Below, in pieces: positions 1-13,144 of a DNA stretch of 19,809 bases. The position numbers and the translations under genes were made by a program. This stretch comes from an uncultured Collinsella sp. Lineage in GTDB: Bacteria > Actinomycetota > Coriobacteriia > Coriobacteriales > Coriobacteriaceae. The first letter of the stretch is position 1; every line of letters starts with the position of its first letter. Where the stretch lies: positions 1-19,809 of the forward strand of contig CABUZI010000021.1 in NCBI GenBank assembly GCA_902496005.1, in the 5' to 3' direction. The notes below the pieces were generated by a model that saw only the letters and a list, made by a program, of their open reading frames with translations, was not told where the DNA came from and searched no databases.

Positions 1-87
1 CGCACGAGCCGAAGGCCACTTAATGTGGCCTTCGTGCGAGCCCAGGACTTGACCGAGCGGAAAACTCGCCCTGCCCCTCCCGGCCGG
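1..87 (+). repeat. Copy A of a bulged-hairpin repeat element, cut by the window start
   Basis: A 10-bp stem (10-19 with 25-34) closes on the loop TTAAT. It sits on a lower 4-bp stem (1-4 with 35-38), separated by a 5-nt one-sided bulge (CGAGC, 5-9). The same structure recurs at 12846-12883 with one compensatory pair change (A12-T32 here, G-C there). The sequence after the hairpin (CCAGGACT, then GAGC, AAACT and a CCGG-rich arm) also resembles the tail of the second copy. Only the apical hairpin and right half are visible, because the left half would lie before the window. No T-tract follows, so it is not a standard terminator. Function unknown. Confidence 0.6.
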
Positions 88-124
88 AGCGTATGCAGGG
101 TTTGTGTGCGAATCCTCGCGCCCG

Positions 125-153
125 TTGACCGACGCCGGGGTCCCCGCCATAAT
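125..153 (+). promoter_or_regulatory. Probable housekeeping promoter of the rplJ-rplL operon
   Basis: TTGACC (125-130) and CATAAT (148-153) are separated by 17 bp, a close match to the primary sigma consensus. Transcription would start near 160, giving a ~210-nt leader that contains the L10 leader structure. Confidence 0.7.
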
Positions 154-159
154 ACTTTC

Positions 160-366
160 GGTTCACGCACGAATCCGCTGCCAGAGACAGCCGGTGCAAA
201 CGGGCATCGCCCGCGAGCTTAATGGGATATCCCGCCAGCCGAGGTGGTCGAGTAGATATGTCTTCTCGCCCCCGTCGCTCATGCAGCGCGGGGGCTTTCT
301 TTTTGGACATGCCCCCGTCACGTCCTTGTGGCGGACCGTGCCCGGAAAGAATTCGAGGAGGTGTAA
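160..366 (+). ncRNA. Ribosomal protein L10 leader (autoregulatory mRNA leader)
   Basis: The long untranslated leader upstream of rplJ has the layout of known L10 leaders. There is a short CGGGC/GCCCG hairpin (199-211), a palindrome GGGATATCCC (224-233) and a GCCGAGGTGG-type stretch at about 238-248, followed by a terminator-like stem at 268-304. In the known family, L10 (with L12) binds this RNA and lowers expression of its own operon. The assignment rests on position, motif resemblance and the attenuator. No covariance-model search was possible. Confidence 0.7.
268..304 (+). terminator. Attenuator/terminator hairpin in the L10 leader
   Basis: GCCCCCG (268-274) pairs with CGGGGGC (289-295), and an inner CGCT/AGCG stem continues the helix past a bulged T. 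TTTCTTTTT (296-304) follows. It lies before the rplJ Shine-Dalgarno, so it must be read through for expression, as expected of a regulated attenuator. Confidence 0.8.
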
Positions 367-369
367 TTC

Positions 370-891
370 ATGCCCCAGCAGTACAAAATCGACAAGGTTG
401 CAGAGATCGAGTCCCGTATCGCCGAGAACGCCGGTCTGTTCGTCGTCAACTACAACGGTCTGACGGTTAAGCAGGCTCAGGAGCTGCGTCATCAGCTTCG
501 CGAGTGCGGCGCCGAGATGAAGGTCTACAAGAACAACCTGGTCAAGATCGCTCTCAAGAACCAGGAGCAGCCCGAGCTCGACGAGATCCTCGCCGGCCCC
601 GTCGCTTATGTGTTCTACGAGTCCGAGCCGGTCGAGGCCGCTAAGGCCCTTAAGGACTTCTCTGCTAAGTCCAAGGGCGTCCTTGAGATCAAGGGCGGTA
701 TCTCCGACGGCAAGGCCGTTTCCGCTGATGATGTTAAGGCTATCGCCGAGCTGCCCACCAAGGATCAGCTTCTCGGCCAGATCGCCGGTCTCATCTCCGG
801 TTTCGCTCGCGACATCGCTGTCTGCGTCAACGGCGTTTCCTCTGGTCTCGCTCGTTCGATCCAGCAGGTCTCCGAGCAGAAGGCAGCCTAG
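370..891 (+). CDS. rplJ: 50S ribosomal protein L10
   Basis: This 173-residue protein has the usual length and sequence of L10, which anchors the L7/L12 dimers of the ribosomal stalk and recruits elongation factors. The N-terminal half (KIDKVAEIESRIAENAG, then LTVKQAQELRHQLRECGAEM and KVYKNNLVKIAL) is the conserved 23S rRNA-binding domain. The C-terminal helical part (about 135-173) should bind the L12 dimers. The ATG start is supported by GAGGAGGTG (355-363) a few bases upstream. It is the first gene of a two-gene operon with rplL, under the L10 leader and its attenuator. The family and start are secure. Confidence 0.97.
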   Translation: MPQQYKIDKVAEIESRIAENAGLFVVNYNGLTVKQAQELRHQLRECGAEMKVYKNNLVKIALKNQEQPELDEILAGPVAYVFYESEPVEAAKALKDFSAKSKGVLEIKGGISDGKAVSADDVKAIAELPTKDQLLGQIAGLISGFARDIAVCVNGVSSGLARSIQQVSEQKAA

Positions 892-906
892 TCGCTGTTT
901 TCACCC

Positions 907-942
907 GCGGCGGCAACGCCGCACCCCTGGCGCATTCGCGCC
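907..942 (+). promoter_or_regulatory. Two adjacent hairpins in the rplJ-rplL spacer
   Basis: GCGGCG (907-912) pairs perfectly with CGCCGC (917-922) around a GCAA tetraloop. GGCGC (929-933) pairs with GCGCC (938-942) around ATTC and is followed by GTGTTTTA. The second could be a weak terminator or processing site. Such a spacer could help make L12 in excess over L10. The structure is visible; the role is inferred. Confidence 0.5.
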
Positions 943-993
943 GTGTTTTAACTGATCTCCGTGCACAGACACGGAAACCGAAAGGACTTAGAA

Positions 994-1371
994 ATGGCTA
1001 AGCTTACCACCGATGAGATCATCGATGCTCTTAAGGAAATGACCCTTCTCGAGGCTTCCGAGCTCGTTAAGGCTATCGAGGACACCTTCGGCGTTTCCGC
1101 CGCTGCTCCTGCCGCCGTTGTCGCCGCTCCCGCTGCTGGCGCTGCTGAGGCCGAGGAGAAGACCGAGTTTGACGTCGTGCTCGAGGGCTTCGGCGACAAC
1201 AAGATCCAGGTCATCAAGGCCGTCCGTGAGCTCACCAACCTTGGCCTGAAGGAGGCCAAGGAGGTCGTCGAGGGCGCTCCCAAGGCTGTTCTCGAGGGTG
1301 CCAAGAAGGAGGACGCCGAGGCTGCCAAGGAGAAGCTCGAGGCTGCTGGCGCTGCTGTCACCCTCAAGTAA
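994..1371 (+). CDS. rplL: 50S ribosomal protein L7/L12
   Basis: The product is 125 residues, the normal size. The N-terminal dimerisation domain (MAKLTTDEIIDALKEMTLLE, about 1-35) leads to an Ala/Pro-rich hinge (about 36-55). The globular C-terminal domain (EKTEFDVVLEGFGDNKIQVI through VEGAPKAVLEGAKKEDAEAA) contacts elongation factors. The ATG at 994 is chosen over an upstream in-frame GTG at 961 because AAAGGA (981-986) is well placed and the family always starts MAKLT-like. It is the second gene of the rplJ operon, separated by a ~100-nt spacer with two hairpins, and a strong terminator follows at once. L12 is the only multicopy ribosomal protein, so a spacer able to uncouple the dose is plausible. 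Confidence 0.97.
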   Translation: MAKLTTDEIIDALKEMTLLEASELVKAIEDTFGVSAAAPAAVVAAPAAGAAEAEEKTEFDVVLEGFGDNKIQVIKAVRELTNLGLKEAKEVVEGAPKAVLEGAKKEDAEAAKEKLEAAGAAVTLK

Positions 1372-1399
1372 TCAGGCTTTCTCGCCAGATTTCTTTGCA

Positions 1400-1432
1400 G
1401 ACGGGGTTCGCATTGCGAGCCCCGTCTTTTTT
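1400..1432 (+). terminator. Rho-independent terminator of rplJ-rplL
   Basis: GACGGGG (1400-1406) pairs with CCCCGTC (1420-1426), with an inner TTCGC/GCGAG helix. A run of T (1427-1432) follows. Confidence 0.9.
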
Positions 1433-1489
1433 GTTATGACCACTCTATTTTGCTGGCTCGGCATGCAAATTGCTGTCGTTTGCGGTGCT

Positions 1490-1603
1490 TTGGGGTCGCT
1501 ACCGTTGGGCGATAAAATTGCACCATTCAAGCAATAATTTGCGTTGACCTGCTGAAGAATGGCGCTTGCCTGCATTAACGTTAATTAACAGCGGTAAGAT
1601 AAT
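1490..1603 (+). promoter_or_regulatory. Candidate galU promoters with overlapping palindromes
   Basis: The 250-bp rplL-galU gap holds two candidate primary-sigma promoters. One is TTGGGG (1490-1495) with TAAAAT (1513-1518), spacing 17. The other is TTAACG (1575-1580) with GATAAT (1598-1603), spacing 17. Two perfect palindromes overlap the second -35, TTAACGTTAA (1575-1584) and GTTAATTAAC (1580-1589). They could be an operator. I cannot say which promoter is used. Confidence 0.4.
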
Positions 1604-1683
1604 CCGGTATCGCAATTTGGTCTGCGGCCGGTGAGCCGCATGCACGGGCGCTATTTGCGCCTGCGAAAGGATCCCTGAATACT

Positions 1684-2592
1684 ATGAAGGCAATCATCCC
1701 CGCCGCCGGTCTTGGCACGCGTTTTCTGCCTGGCACCAAGTGCACGCCTAAAGAGATGCTGCCGGTGCTCGACAAGCCGGTCATCCAGTACGTCGTTGAG
1801 GAGGCACTCGACCCCGAGGAGGTCGACGATGCCATTATCGTCACCTCTCCCGGCAAGCCTGAGCTGCTGAGCTATTTCCAGCCCGATCGCTCGCTCGAGA
1901 ACCTGCTTCGCGAGCGCGGCAAGGATGCTTATGCCGACGCCGTCGCCCATGCGGGTGGTATGCCGGTCGACTTCCGTTATCAGTACGAGCCCAAGGGCCT
2001 TGGTCACGCCATCCGCTCTGCCGCCGACGCTGTGGCAGGGGAGAACTTCCTGGTTCTTCTGGGCGATTACGTTGTGCCCAACCGTGACATCTGCGACAAG
2101 ATGCTTGCCGTCTCTAAGGAGCATGGTGGCGCTTCTGTTATCGCCGTTGCCGCGTGTGCTCCCGAGGAGGTCAGCCGCTACGGCGTTATCGCCGGCGATC
2201 GCGTGGGCTCTCTCGAGGGCTTCGAGAATGCTGCCGATGCCGAGCCGGGCGCTGTCTGGCGCATCGGCGGTCTGGTCGAGAAGCCCGCTCCCGAGGCGGC
2301 TCCGTCCAACCTGTACATCGTCGGTCGCTACCTGCTGAGCCCGCTGGTCATGGACCTGCTGGCTGACCAGCAGGCCGGTAAGGGCGGCGAGATCCAGCTG
2401 ACCGACGCTATGGCCCGTTCGCTCGATCGCGAGGCCATGTACGCTGTCGTCATCGACCCGCTGTCGGGCTACGACACCGGTACCCCGTCTGGCTGGATGG
2501 CCACCAACGCTCTTATGGCTGCAAGCGATCCTCGCTTTGCAAGCGCCTTCTGGGACGCCATCGACGAGCGCGGCGGCTTGATGCGCAAGTAA
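1684..2592 (+). CDS. galU: UTP-glucose-1-phosphate uridylyltransferase
   Basis: This 302-residue enzyme makes UDP-glucose from UTP and glucose-1-phosphate, for cell-surface polysaccharides and glycolipids and for galactose metabolism. The N terminus carries the nucleotidyltransferase signature (AIIPAAGLGTRFLPGTK, then PKEMLPVLDKPVIQYVVEEA). Further on are a VLLGDYVV-type metal/nucleotide site, GLVEKP, and GGEIQLTDA near residue 240. Length and motifs fit GalU and not the RfbA or GlmU branches. AAAGGA (1666-1671) is a somewhat distant Shine-Dalgarno for the ATG. It has its own promoter region and terminator, so it is an independent unit placed between rplJL and rpoBC. Confidence 0.93.
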   Translation: MKAIIPAAGLGTRFLPGTKCTPKEMLPVLDKPVIQYVVEEALDPEEVDDAIIVTSPGKPELLSYFQPDRSLENLLRERGKDAYADAVAHAGGMPVDFRYQYEPKGLGHAIRSAADAVAGENFLVLLGDYVVPNRDICDKMLAVSKEHGGASVIAVAACAPEEVSRYGVIAGDRVGSLEGFENAADAEPGAVWRIGGLVEKPAPEAAPSNLYIVGRYLLSPLVMDLLADQQAGKGGEIQLTDAMARSLDREAMYAVVIDPLSGYDTGTPSGWMATNALMAASDPRFASAFWDAIDERGGLMRK

Positions 2593-2612
2593 GCCTTCGG
2601 GCATCGACATTT

Positions 2613-2646
2613 ACGGGTGCGGACTTCGGTCTGCGCCCGTTTTTTA
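2613..2646 (+). terminator. Rho-independent terminator of galU
   Basis: A 12-bp stem (2613-2624 with 2629-2640, with two G-T pairs) is capped by a stable TTCG tetraloop and followed by T (2640-2646). Confidence 0.93.
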
Positions 2647-2687
2647 TAAGAGCTGCGATTGTTGGCCCTCTGTTCACAGAAAATATA

Positions 2688-2701
2688 TGAACAGATGTTC
2701 G
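2688..2701. promoter_or_regulatory. LexA (SOS) box-like palindrome upstream of rpoB
   Basis: TGAACAGATGTTCG matches the Gram-positive/actinobacterial SOS box pattern CGAAC-N4-GTTCG at all but the first base. A longer inverted repeat, CTGTTCA (2670-2676) with TGAACAG (2688-2694), overlaps it. A possible -10 (TATATG, 2684-2689) preceded by TTGGCC (2662-2667) would overlap the box. No binding evidence exists; a chance match is possible. Confidence 0.35.
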
Positions 2702-2778
2702 ATACACATGCATCTACCTGCGTGTTTTCTCTCGAAAAACTTTGCTACTCCAAAAACTCAATCGCGTCAAGGCTTTTC

Positions 2779-2806
2779 TTGCTCAACGGTCGGTACCTGA
2801 TAAACT
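2779..2806 (+). promoter_or_regulatory. Candidate rpoBC promoter with extended -10
   Basis: TTGCTC (2779-2784) is followed after 16 bp by TAAACT (2801-2806). The -10 is preceded by TGA, giving an extended -10 (TGN). This leaves a ~65-nt leader before the rpoB start. The match is moderate. Confidence 0.45.
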
Positions 2807-2879
2807 ATTAGGTTGCGATAACTGGCGAAGCTATGCCTCGCCAACCCACCGAGCATTTCCGTGAAGGAGGAAAAACCTG

Positions 2880-6371
<3,492 letters not shown>

Positions 6372-6377
6372 TTGACT

Positions 6378-10853
<4,476 letters not shown>

Positions 10854-10880
10854 TTTCCAAGTACGTTAACCGTCCTTCCA

Positions 10881-10916
10881 AAGACCCGTTTCCCAACAGG
10901 GAAGCGGGTCTTTTTT
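10881..10916 (+). terminator. Rho-independent terminator of rpoBC
   Basis: A 14-bp stem (10881-10894 with 10899-10912, one T-G pair) has an AACA loop and is followed by TTTTTT (10911-10916). Confidence 0.93.
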
Positions 10917-10927
10917 GTTGAAGAAAA

Positions 10928-10964
10928 CCTGCCAAAAAGGGACAGGTTTATTTTGGTAGGTTTT
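10928..10964 (+). repeat. Left copy of a 37-bp inverted repeat flanking the sigma/anti-sigma genes
   Basis: This segment is the reverse complement of 12739-12775 at 36 of 37 positions; 30 bp (10928-10957) are perfect. The copy can also fold on itself: ACCTGCCAAAA (10927-10937) pairs with TTTTGGTAGGT (10951-10961) with one G-T pair. It includes GGGACAGGTTTATTTTGG, which I associate from memory with dispersed palindromic repeats in other bacteria; that link is unverified. Confidence 0.8.
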
Positions 10965-10977
10965 TCCTGCTTGAATT

Positions 10978-11004
10978 TGAAACATTCCGTTCGGTCAAAG
11001 CGTA
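10978..11004 (+). promoter_or_regulatory. Candidate ECF-type promoter upstream of the sigma factor gene
   Basis: TGAAAC (10978-10983) and CGTA (11001-11004) are separated by 17 bp. This closely matches the sigma-W-type ECF consensus TGAAAC-N16-CGTA. It lies ~50 bp before the ECF sigma start and would allow autoregulation. Confidence 0.55.
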
Positions 11005-11054
11005 TCTATGGTGAGGGCCTCAGCAAGAAACATCAGCATCACCGGGAGGTGATT

Positions 11055-11573
11055 ATGGAAGAACAAGCTTTTAGACAGGCGGTTGAAGATCACAGGGATG
11101 TCGTGTTTCGAATCGCATTGACGTACCTGCGCGATCGTGCCGATGCCGACGATATTGCCCAAGATGTCTTTCTTAAGCTGCTTAAAAGCGATGGACATTT
11201 TGAGAGTTGGGAGCATCTTCGCCGCTGGCTTATCCGGGTCACGATCAATGAATGCAAATCGCTCTTTCGAAAGCCGTGGAGGCGCGTGGAGGATATTGAG
11301 AACCTGGCCGGTTCGCTATCGGTAGCGCAGGATGAGACCAGGGCTGTCCTGTCGGACGTTATGCGACTTCCGGAACGATTCCGTATCCCCATCGTGCTCT
11401 ATTACTATCTGGGCTTTTCGACCTCAGAGATTGCCGAGTTGTTGCATGTACCAGCCGCGACCGTTCGAACGCGTTTAGCTCGTGGTCGATCGAAGCTCAA
11501 ATTCATCCTAGAGGAGGGCGACCGTGAAATCCAACCAAATCAAGCAGGCCTTCGAGTCCATCCAAGCCGATAG
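11055..11573 (+). CDS. ECF-family RNA polymerase sigma factor
   Basis: This 172-residue protein has the two-domain layout of extracytoplasmic-function sigma factors. Region 2 (about 10-72) includes YLRDRADADDIAQDVFLKLL for core binding and -10 recognition. Region 4 (about 100-152) carries the helix-turn-helix STSEIAELLHVPAATVRTRL for the -35 element. The ATG at 11055 is chosen over upstream in-frame starts because GGGAGGTGA (11044-11052) precedes it and the family starts at this point. Its last 50 bp overlap the downstream gene, implying translational coupling to its regulator. An ECF-type promoter just upstream suggests autoregulation. It uses codons such as CTA and TCA that rpoB and rpoC avoid, as expected of low expression or a different origin. 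Subgroup and inducing signal are unknown. Confidence 0.93.
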   Translation: MEEQAFRQAVEDHRDVVFRIALTYLRDRADADDIAQDVFLKLLKSDGHFESWEHLRRWLIRVTINECKSLFRKPWRRVEDIENLAGSLSVAQDETRAVLSDVMRLPERFRIPIVLYYYLGFSTSEIAELLHVPAATVRTRLARGRSKLKFILEEGDREIQPNQAGLRVHPSR

Positions 11574-12600
11574 CAATCTTGCAGATCGCGTCCTTAATAC
11601 CGCTGCGGGTGAGCCGCTTCATCGAAAGGGCCACGCGAAGTCTCTCTATGTTGCCGTAATCGGATGTCTCGCCGGAGTGTTGGCGACCGGAGGGGTCGCC
11701 TACGCCGTTATCAATTCCAGCTATTTTGCCTCAGCCTGGGGAAACCACGGCAATGGGGATTCCATTACCTGGACCAACGGCGGCTCATCGGGGGCTAAAT
11801 ACACCTACACCAGAGAGTTTGGTGACGGCATTGCGCCCCAAAGCCTGGAGGGTGCAGTCCAGAAGGTTAATCTGTCCGTCGAGGGTAACGGCTATACGCT
11901 TGATATCCATGAGATGGCTATCGATAAAAACGGTTGCGGTGCCGTGACGTTTACGCTGTCCAATCCAAATGGCGTTAACTACTACAAGCCGGCAGCAGAG
12001 ACGGGCGAACTTGTTCTCTATGGTGAAGAAGAACAAGGCATCGGCACGCCCAGCATGAACTTCGGCGAGGAATGGGCTGACACACGCTGCACCATTGATA
12101 AGGACACATCAAGCGACACGGTCATTAATGGCACGATGTACTTTGCCTCTATGGATCGCGAGCGAGGTTTTCAACATGCGGTCACCTGGAATATCTCGTG
12201 GACCGAGGGTGAAGGCGAGGATGCGAAGCCGTTCGAGGCATCGACGCCCGAGTTTAGCGTTGGAGCTTACGTCGATACAAAGGAACTCCGCTCCGATGAC
12301 TCGCCTCTCGAGATCAGCCCGTTTTCTATCCAGACACACATCGATGATCTGGGCATTGATGCAGTTGATAATAAGCTGACCGTCAGCTACAAGGATGGAT
12401 CGGAGCAGATTGTCGAAGATGACGACGCAGGGGTGTTCAACTTATATTTTTCTTATGCGCGCAATAGCGGAGAGAACATCTGGCTGCCAACGAAGTTGAT
12501 CGATGTCGACCAAGTGGTCTCAGTAACGCTTGAGGGCACGAGGTGCACGTCAACAGGAGAGACCGAAACAGAAGTACCCTTTACCATCGTTTATTCGTAA
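11524..12600 (+). CDS. Probable membrane anti-sigma factor with a large extracellular domain
   Basis: The 358-residue product starts at GTG, with AGGAGGG (11512-11518) 5 nt upstream, inside the 3' end of the sigma gene. Residues 1-39 (IKQAFESIQADSNLADRVL and a basic stretch) would be the cytoplasmic sigma-binding part. Residues about 41-63 form one membrane helix. About 64-358 would be outside the cell, rich in beta-prone, Gly/Ser/Thr and acidic sequence, with only a few cysteines. I see no zinc-binding HxxxCxxC anti-sigma motif. The short helical N terminus plus one membrane span resembles DUF4179-like anti-sigma proteins of Gram-positives, from memory. The function is inferred mainly from overlap with the ECF sigma gene and topology. 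The sensed signal is unknown. A terminator follows directly. Confidence 0.75.
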   Translation: MKSNQIKQAFESIQADSNLADRVLNTAAGEPLHRKGHAKSLYVAVIGCLAGVLATGGVAYAVINSSYFASAWGNHGNGDSITWTNGGSSGAKYTYTREFGDGIAPQSLEGAVQKVNLSVEGNGYTLDIHEMAIDKNGCGAVTFTLSNPNGVNYYKPAAETGELVLYGEEEQGIGTPSMNFGEEWADTRCTIDKDTSSDTVINGTMYFASMDRERGFQHAVTWNISWTEGEGEDAKPFEASTPEFSVGAYVDTKELRSDDSPLEISPFSIQTHIDDLGIDAVDNKLTVSYKDGSEQIVEDDDAGVFNLYFSYARNSGENIWLPTKLIDVDQVVSVTLEGTRCTSTGETETEVPFTIVYS

Positions 12601-12606
12601 AGTCTG

Positions 12607-12638
12607 GGCCGCTTCCCAAGGGGGGAAGCGGCCTTTTT
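12607..12638 (+). terminator. Rho-independent terminator of the sigma/anti-sigma operon
   Basis: GGCCGCTTCCC (12607-12617) pairs perfectly with GGGAAGCGGCC (12623-12633), followed by TTTTT (12634-12638). The ~500 bp from here to rpsL have no gene. They hold 100 bp of unremarkable sequence, the right 37-bp repeat, a long palindromic element, and the rpsL promoter and leader. Confidence 0.93.
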
Positions 12639-12738
12639 AGCGTTATATGGACGAGTGGATTGGACGTTATTCGTCTGATTCTCGGAAGAACGTGGCAAAT
12701 GGATGCGGATCACCGTGAAGAGTGGTGTTTTCCCAGAT

Positions 12739-12775
12739 AAAACCGACCAAAATAAACCTGTCCCTTTTTGGCAGG
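12739..12775 (-). repeat. Right copy of the 37-bp inverted repeat flanking the sigma/anti-sigma genes
   Basis: It is inverted relative to 10928-10964, with one mismatch (G12745). Together the copies bound a ~1.85-kb block (10928-12775) containing only the ECF sigma and anti-sigma genes. No transposase and no clear target duplication are visible at the outer edges. Confidence 0.8.
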
Positions 12776-12799
12776 GAACGTTGCCCTGACGAGCGCGTC

Positions 12800-12938
12800 G
12801 GATTCCCGGGCCGGGCGGCACAGGGGTTAAGTTTGTCGCGAGTTCCGCACGAGCCGGAGGCCACTTAATGTGGCCTCCGTGCGAGCCAGGACTGTAGAGC
12901 AGCAAACTTAAACAGCGGGCCGCCCGGACCGGGAATCC
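12800..12938. repeat. Copy B: ~139-bp imperfect palindrome with a conserved bulged apical hairpin
   Basis: There are three nested stems. The outer stem is 12800-12819 with 12919-12938 (19 of 20 pairs). The middle stem is TTAAGTTTG (12827-12835) with CAAACTTAA (12903-12911), perfect. The apical hairpin is 12855-12864 with 12870-12879 around TTAAT, above a 5-nt bulge (12850-12854) and a 4-bp stem (12846-12849 with 12880-12883). The apical hairpin recurs at 1-38. It could be a structured RNA, a protein-binding DNA site or a small non-autonomous mobile element. I do not recognise the family. Confidence 0.7.
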
Positions 12939-13022
12939 GCCCCCGCGCACCGAAGGGGATTCCTTTTGTGTAGGCTTTGCGGAAATATACTCATTTTGGG
13001 ATACGCCCGGCGGCGTGGTCTG

Positions 13023-13051
13023 TTGACGGCACAGCTAACGCCACGTATCCT
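13023..13051 (+). promoter_or_regulatory. Promoter of the rpsL-rpsG-fusA-rpsJ operon
   Basis: TTGACG (13023-13028) and TATCCT (13046-13051) are 17 bp apart, a good primary-sigma promoter. Transcription would begin near 13058, leaving a ~85-nt leader. A second -10-like TATACT (12986-12991) lies upstream but has only a poor -35. Confidence 0.65.
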
Positions 13052-13144
13052 ATCGAACTGCGTGTTTCGTAGGGGGATGCTGACCCCTCGATTCAAGCCG
13101 TTGCACTTTACAGAAAGCTGGAATCATTCGAGAAGGAGTACGCT

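Noticed and set aside
1..40. The hairpin at the window start as an intrinsic terminator of upstream genes
   Set aside because: No T-tract follows, and the same structure recurs elsewhere as part of a larger element.
6372..6377. TTG at 6372 as the rpoC start
   Set aside because: It is only 3 nt after the AAGGAG Shine-Dalgarno; the GTG at 6378 has the normal 9-nt spacing.
10928..12775. The inverted-repeat-bounded block as a classical insertion sequence
   Set aside because: No transposase is encoded and no clear target-site duplication flanks the repeats; only the inverted-repeat relation is supported.
12591..12950. A 119-codon minus-strand frame in the anti-sigma/rpsL spacer
   Set aside because: It runs through a terminator, the 37-bp repeat and most of the palindromic element, has repeat-derived composition and no known domain. 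It is most likely spurious.
12963..12991. TATACT (12986-12991) as the main rpsL promoter
   Set aside because: Its best -35 (CTTTTG) is poor, while TTGACG-N17-TATCCT at 13023-13051 is a far better match. It may still be a minor promoter.
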